Notes under the pieces: generated by a model
What the model was told of the DNA's origin: nothing
The model's input: the letters and a program-made list of their open reading frames with translations, nothing else
Database searches by the model: none
In this document: in pieces, positions 5,912-8,510 of the stretch
Layout: each line of letters begins with the position of its first letter
Numbering within the stretch: the stretch's first letter is position 1
Position numbers and translations under genes: made by a program
NCBI GenBank assembly: GCA_044344145.1
Contig: JBIJDM010000115.1
Coordinates: 1 to 8,510, forward strand
Direction: 5' to 3'
Length of the DNA stretch: 8,510 nucleotides
Origin: JBAXGE01 sp044344145
GTDB taxonomy: Bacteria; Planctomycetota; Phycisphaerae; WQYP01

Positions 5912-7119
5912 GCCAGCACCTCGTTGGGTTGAACCCGCAAGGCTTTGGCAATCCCCAGCACGCTGGCCGCCACCGAGATGCCCAGCACAATAAACGCCAG
6001 CGTTACCAGATCTTCCGGCAGAATCACCACCCGGCGGGGGAAGTACGGAAAGACCCATTGCCCCAAAAAGTAGGCGATTCCATAGCCCAAACCGCCCAGC
6101 AGCAGCGCCTGCTGGAGTATCAGCCCCAGGATCAACAGATTCCGCGCCCCGAGCAGTTTCAGCAGGGCGATGTCATGGAGTTTGTCCAGCGTCAGGGTAT
6201 ACAGAATCAGGGCCATAATGATGCCGGAAACGATGATCAATAAAATCCGGAACAATCCGAGTTGCCGGCGGGCCCGGTCTACATTGCCGCGCAACAGCAG
6301 ATCCCGCTGGGCGGTGTGGCTGTATACGGTCACCTCCGGCCAGGCGGCAATTTGCGTGGCGACGGTGGCGGGATCGTAGCCCGGGGCCACATCCACCAGA
6401 ATCGCGCTGACCATACTGGTACCCAGGGCGGGAATCCCGCTGGACAAACCGCCCGCGCGGTCTTGCATCTGGGGTTGGGTCCGGCCCAGGTCCATGGCCT
6501 GAAGCCGACTGACCCGGGCGGTTCGTTCGGCGCGGACGGCTTCGCCGGGCAGATCAAACTGCACGGCTTGAGCGTCAGCCAGGGTCATGAATGCCATTGG
6601 ATCGCCCGCGGAGGAACTCATCTTCCCGGTCAAACCGACTACGGTATACGTATCTTTACCCAACGGCACCCGATCCCCCAGCGCCAAGCCCGACGCCTGA
6701 TCGGCAATCAATTCATAATGGGCCTGACTCAAGTTCCGCCCTGCCACCAACGGCAACCAGAGCCCGCGATCCGTGGGCCACGACAAACCTTGTAGCGTGA
6801 TGCGCAGGGGTTTGCCCCGGTATTCGCGCTGGATGGTATGGGAGATAAAACTGTTGGCGCTGACCACGCCGGGGACGGCCCGGATGCGGTCTTCCAAGGT
6901 GCGCGGCAGACGCGAAATCTCTGCAAAGGGACCGCGGGTATCTTTCTGGACCACCCAGATATCCGCCCCCAGACGGTCCACCAACAGCGTGGCTTCCTCG
7001 ACCAATCCCTGATAAATACCGCCCATGCCCATCACCAGCATCAGCAGCAAGCCGATGCCAAAGGTGGTCAGGACAAACCGTCCGAAACTGTGGCGAATAT
7101 CTTTCAGGGCCAGATTCAT
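5908..7119 (-). CDS. ABC exporter permease, FtsX/MacB (type VII) fold
   Basis: This is a 403-residue inner-membrane subunit. The topology fits the MacB/FtsX/DevC class: TM1 at about residues 13-36 after MNLALKDIRHSFGRF, a large periplasmic MacB_PCD-like domain (about 40-285), then TM2 (289-309), TM3 (328-352) and TM4 (370-392). The LHDIALLKLLGAR stretch (314-326) is the conserved cytoplasmic loop of FtsX permeases that contacts the ATPase. The ADIWVVQKDTRGPFAEISRLP segment near TM1 resembles MacB-like permeases found with HlyD-type adaptors. These permeases work as a homodimer in a mechanotransmission mode, moving substrates from the periplasm or outer leaflet rather than from the cytoplasm. 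The substrate is unknown. The start at 7119 overlaps the adaptor stop by 4 bp (ATGA), as its own stop does with the ATPase start, so the three subunits are probably made by coupled translation. Confidence 0.9.
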   Translation of the reverse strand: MNLALKDIRHSFGRFVLTTFGIGLLLMLVMGMGGIYQGLVEEATLLVDRLGADIWVVQKDTRGPFAEISRLPRTLEDRIRAVPGVVSANSFISHTIQREYRGKPLRITLQGLSWPTDRGLWLPLVAGRNLSQAHYELIADQASGLALGDRVPLGKDTYTVVGLTGKMSSSAGDPMAFMTLADAQAVQFDLPGEAVRAERTARVSRLQAMDLGRTQPQMQDRAGGLSSGIPALGTSMVSAILVDVAPGYDPATVATQIAAWPEVTVYSHTAQRDLLLRGNVDRARRQLGLFRILLIIVSGIIMALILYTLTLDKLHDIALLKLLGARNLLILGLILQQALLLGGLGYGIAYFLGQWVFPYFPRRVVILPEDLVTLAFIVLGISVAASVLGIAKALRVQPNEVLA

Positions 7120-8291
7120 GAGGGTGGGTACCTAAGGGCCCGGCCGACCCGGGGCAGTTCGGTGCCCGTCGGGACGGAGATGAGGCGTTGGCCGATGTTG
7201 AGACCGGAGGTTACTTCCACATTTTCGCGGCCGCGCAGGCCCAGCGTGACGAGTTGCCATTGGGCTTTGCCCGCCTGTTCGACCATGACGCCGGCTTTAC
7301 CCTCGCGCCATATCACGTAACGCTGCGGGATGGCCACGACCTCCAGGCGCCGTCCGGTTTCAATATAAATTTCCGCGCGCTGGCCGATGGTCCAGGACTT
7401 GGGCCATTCTGCCAGGCTGACTTCCACCAAAAATTCGCGGGTCTCGCGATCGGTCTGGGACGCCAGGCGAACCACCTTGCCCGGCAGCGCTTGCTCCGGT
7501 GCGGCGCGGAACTGGACCCGTGCGGGCTGGGCGATGGTTAACTGGGTGAGGGCTGATTCGTCCACCCAGGCAGAGACCCACAATTCGTTCGTGGCGACCA
7601 CATCAAGAATCGCAGAACCGGGGACCACCACATCGCCGGGGTCGCGGTTGCGCCGCACCACCAGACCGGCGAAGGGGGCGACAATTTTGGTGTCCTGCAG
7701 GCGGGCTTCAAAATAACGCAGACTCGCCTGCGCCTTGGCCACGGCTTGCTCCGCCTCGATTTTGGCCAGCCGGGCACGGGTCGTATCCGCTTCGGCAACA
7801 GCCTGCCGTTCGGTGGCTTGTTCCAATTCAAAGGCGGTGGCGGAGTTGGACTTGCGCAGGTCATCCATCCGGGCCAACTCCCGCTGGGCCAGCTTCAGGG
7901 TGGCTTGGGCCCGGACAATATCAGTCGCCGATCGATCCACGGTGGCCTGTGCCAGTGCGACTTCCGCGCTCGCCACGGCCACCTGCTGGGTCAGATCGCT
8001 GTCATCCAGCGTGGCCAGAAGTTGTCCGGCGGTAATGGTTGACCCCTGGTCCACCAATATATTGACCAGTCGGCCGGAGATTTTGGGGCTGATGGCGATC
8101 CGTACCCGGGCTTCGAGCGTGCCAGTGCCCATCACTTCGGCGACCACAGTGCCGGTGCCGACGGGTTGGAGCGTTACGATGACGGGCGCGAAATAGACTT
8201 GGTATACGATGCCGCCAACAATGGCCACTGCGAGTATGAGTTTCGCAGCGGTTCGTAGCAGCCGATTGATTTTGCCAGAACCGAAAAGCAT
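7116..8291 (-). CDS. Periplasmic adaptor (membrane fusion protein, HlyD/RND-adaptor family)
   Basis: This 391-residue adaptor joins the inner-membrane permease to a probable TolC-like outer-membrane channel; no such channel gene lies in the window. A single N-terminal membrane anchor spans about residues 15-34, after a short basic head; there is no lipobox cysteine, so it is not an anchored lipoprotein. Next come the first half of the lipoyl domain (ISPKISGRLVNILVDQGSTITAGQLLATLD, about 67-96), an Ala/Gln/Glu-rich alpha-helical hairpin (about 98-200), the second lipoyl half (TKIVAPFAGLVVRRNRDPGDVVVPGS, 201-226), a beta-barrel (about 233-310) and a membrane-proximal domain (about 316-380). The start at 8291 has GGGAG 7 nt upstream. 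It is first in the exporter operon. The order adaptor-permease-ATPase equals that of cyanobacterial devBCA, but the cargo cannot be inferred from that alone. Confidence 0.92.
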   Translation of the reverse strand: MLFGSGKINRLLRTAAKLILAVAIVGGIVYQVYFAPVIVTLQPVGTGTVVAEVMGTGTLEARVRIAISPKISGRLVNILVDQGSTITAGQLLATLDDSDLTQQVAVASAEVALAQATVDRSATDIVRAQATLKLAQRELARMDDLRKSNSATAFELEQATERQAVAEADTTRARLAKIEAEQAVAKAQASLRYFEARLQDTKIVAPFAGLVVRRNRDPGDVVVPGSAILDVVATNELWVSAWVDESALTQLTIAQPARVQFRAAPEQALPGKVVRLASQTDRETREFLVEVSLAEWPKSWTIGQRAEIYIETGRRLEVVAIPQRYVIWREGKAGVMVEQAGKAQWQLVTLGLRGRENVEVTSGLNIGQRLISVPTGTELPRVGRALRYPPS

Positions 8292-8384
8292 GAGCTAGCT
8301 CCCGTAAGCGCACCCGGCGCTATTTCATTTACAGAACCAGATTGAACAGATAGCCCGCCAGTATATAGCGGTTGCCAAAAGTGA
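8292..8384. other. Intergenic gap upstream of the exporter operon
   Basis: These 93 bp separate the partial gene at the right edge from the adaptor gene. They hold a candidate minus-strand promoter and the GGGAG ribosome site at 8299-8303. An ATG in the leader (minus strand, near 8327) is followed by stops after one codon, so it is not a gene. No inverted repeat suitable as an operator was found. Confidence 0.6.
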
Positions 8385-8388
8385 TCAA
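8360..8388 (-). promoter_or_regulatory. Candidate sigma-70 promoter of the exporter operon
   Basis: On the minus strand, TTGATC (8388-8383, 4 of 6 consensus bases) is followed by exactly 17 bp and TATACT (8365-8360, 5 of 6). The predicted start near 8353 would give a leader of about 60 nt. As in the ars promoter, the -35 box covers the TGA stop of the preceding gene (8387-8385). The lower match makes it less certain than the ars promoter. Confidence 0.55.
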
Positions 8389-8510
8389 CGGATCGCGGCG
8401 GTGGTTTGGTTATCTTCCGTGCGCGCGATCAGCCAGTTCAGGGCTTGATCGAGTCGGGCCAGTAGTTGCTCATGATTCTTGGCGATAAAATCGGTGAACC
8501 ATTCCGCTTT
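8385..8510 (-). CDS. C-terminal end of an unrecognised protein (cut by window edge)
   Basis: A minus-strand frame open from the right edge gives 41 residues, beginning KAEWFTDFIAKNHEQLL and ending with TGA at 8387-8385. The other two minus-strand frames stop sooner (after 23 and 12 codons). The peptide looks like an amphipathic helix with a short polar tail, as at the end of many soluble proteins, including regulators of the TetR type that often precede such exporters; this is not enough to assign a family. It lies 93 bp upstream of the adaptor gene in the same direction, and its stop overlaps the candidate -35 box of that operon. It could be a chance open frame. Confidence 0.5.
   Translation of the reverse strand, partial: KAEWFTDFIAKNHEQLLARLDQALNWLIARTEDNQTTAAIR

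Noticed and set aside
5174..5932. 252-residue plus-strand open frame opposite the ATPase gene
   Set aside because: It is a shadow of a confidently identified ABC ATPase, with His/Gln/Gly-rich content and no motif.
5912..6058. Upstream extension of the ATPase frame by 49 residues
   Set aside because: It retraces the permease gene in another frame; the ATGA overlap with a good ribosome site at 5911 is the natural start.

Overview
The window looks like chromosomal DNA of a Gram-negative bacterium. The signs are a periplasmic-adaptor-type ABC exporter, a 2-oxoglutarate dehydrogenase E1 of the proteobacterial/verrucomicrobial kind, and moderately high GC. Hand counts of a few lines gave about 45-60% GC on the left and up to about 70% in the ABC genes. 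No phylum can be fixed from these genes alone; Verrucomicrobiota is a weak guess. Nearly all of the sequence is coding, intergenic gaps are short, and no tRNA, rRNA, CRISPR array, IS element or integrase was seen.

Layout, left to right. (1) Positions 1-1248, plus strand: the C-terminal 415 codons of sucA, the TCA-cycle 2-oxoglutarate dehydrogenase E1, cut by the window edge. (2) Positions 1343-2302, plus strand: a lone FkbM-family methyltransferase of lower GC than its surroundings. (3) Positions 2299-5122, minus strand: a complete four-gene arsenic operon read arsR-arsC-arsM-acr3 (repressor, thioredoxin-type arsenate reductase, As(III) S-adenosylmethionine methyltransferase, arsenite efflux permease). 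It starts from a near-consensus sigma-70 promoter (TTGACA, 17 bp, TACAAT) whose -10 end and presumed start site lie in a 7-bp-arm inverted repeat, the expected ArsR operator. (4) Positions 5177-8291, minus strand: a three-gene ABC exporter operon read adaptor-permease-ATPase (DevBCA/MacB-like), with both junctions being 4-bp ATGA overlaps. (5) Positions 8385-8510, minus strand: the last 41 codons of an unrecognised gene.

The ars genes form a full detoxification route. Arsenate is reduced by ArsC, and the resulting arsenite is either pumped out by Acr3 or methylated by ArsM, with ArsR releasing the promoter when arsenite binds. The exporter operon lies directly upstream in the same direction, with no visible terminator, so read-through into ars is possible. 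Its substrate cannot be read from the sequence.

Nothing here is clearly a new biological system. The points most worth checking are the compact promoter/operator whose -35 box contains the stop codon of the preceding gene (the same arrangement appears upstream of the exporter operon), cysteine pairs at the termini of three of the four ars proteins, and the convergent junction where fkbM and acr3 share a TTAA stop inside a bulged hairpin.
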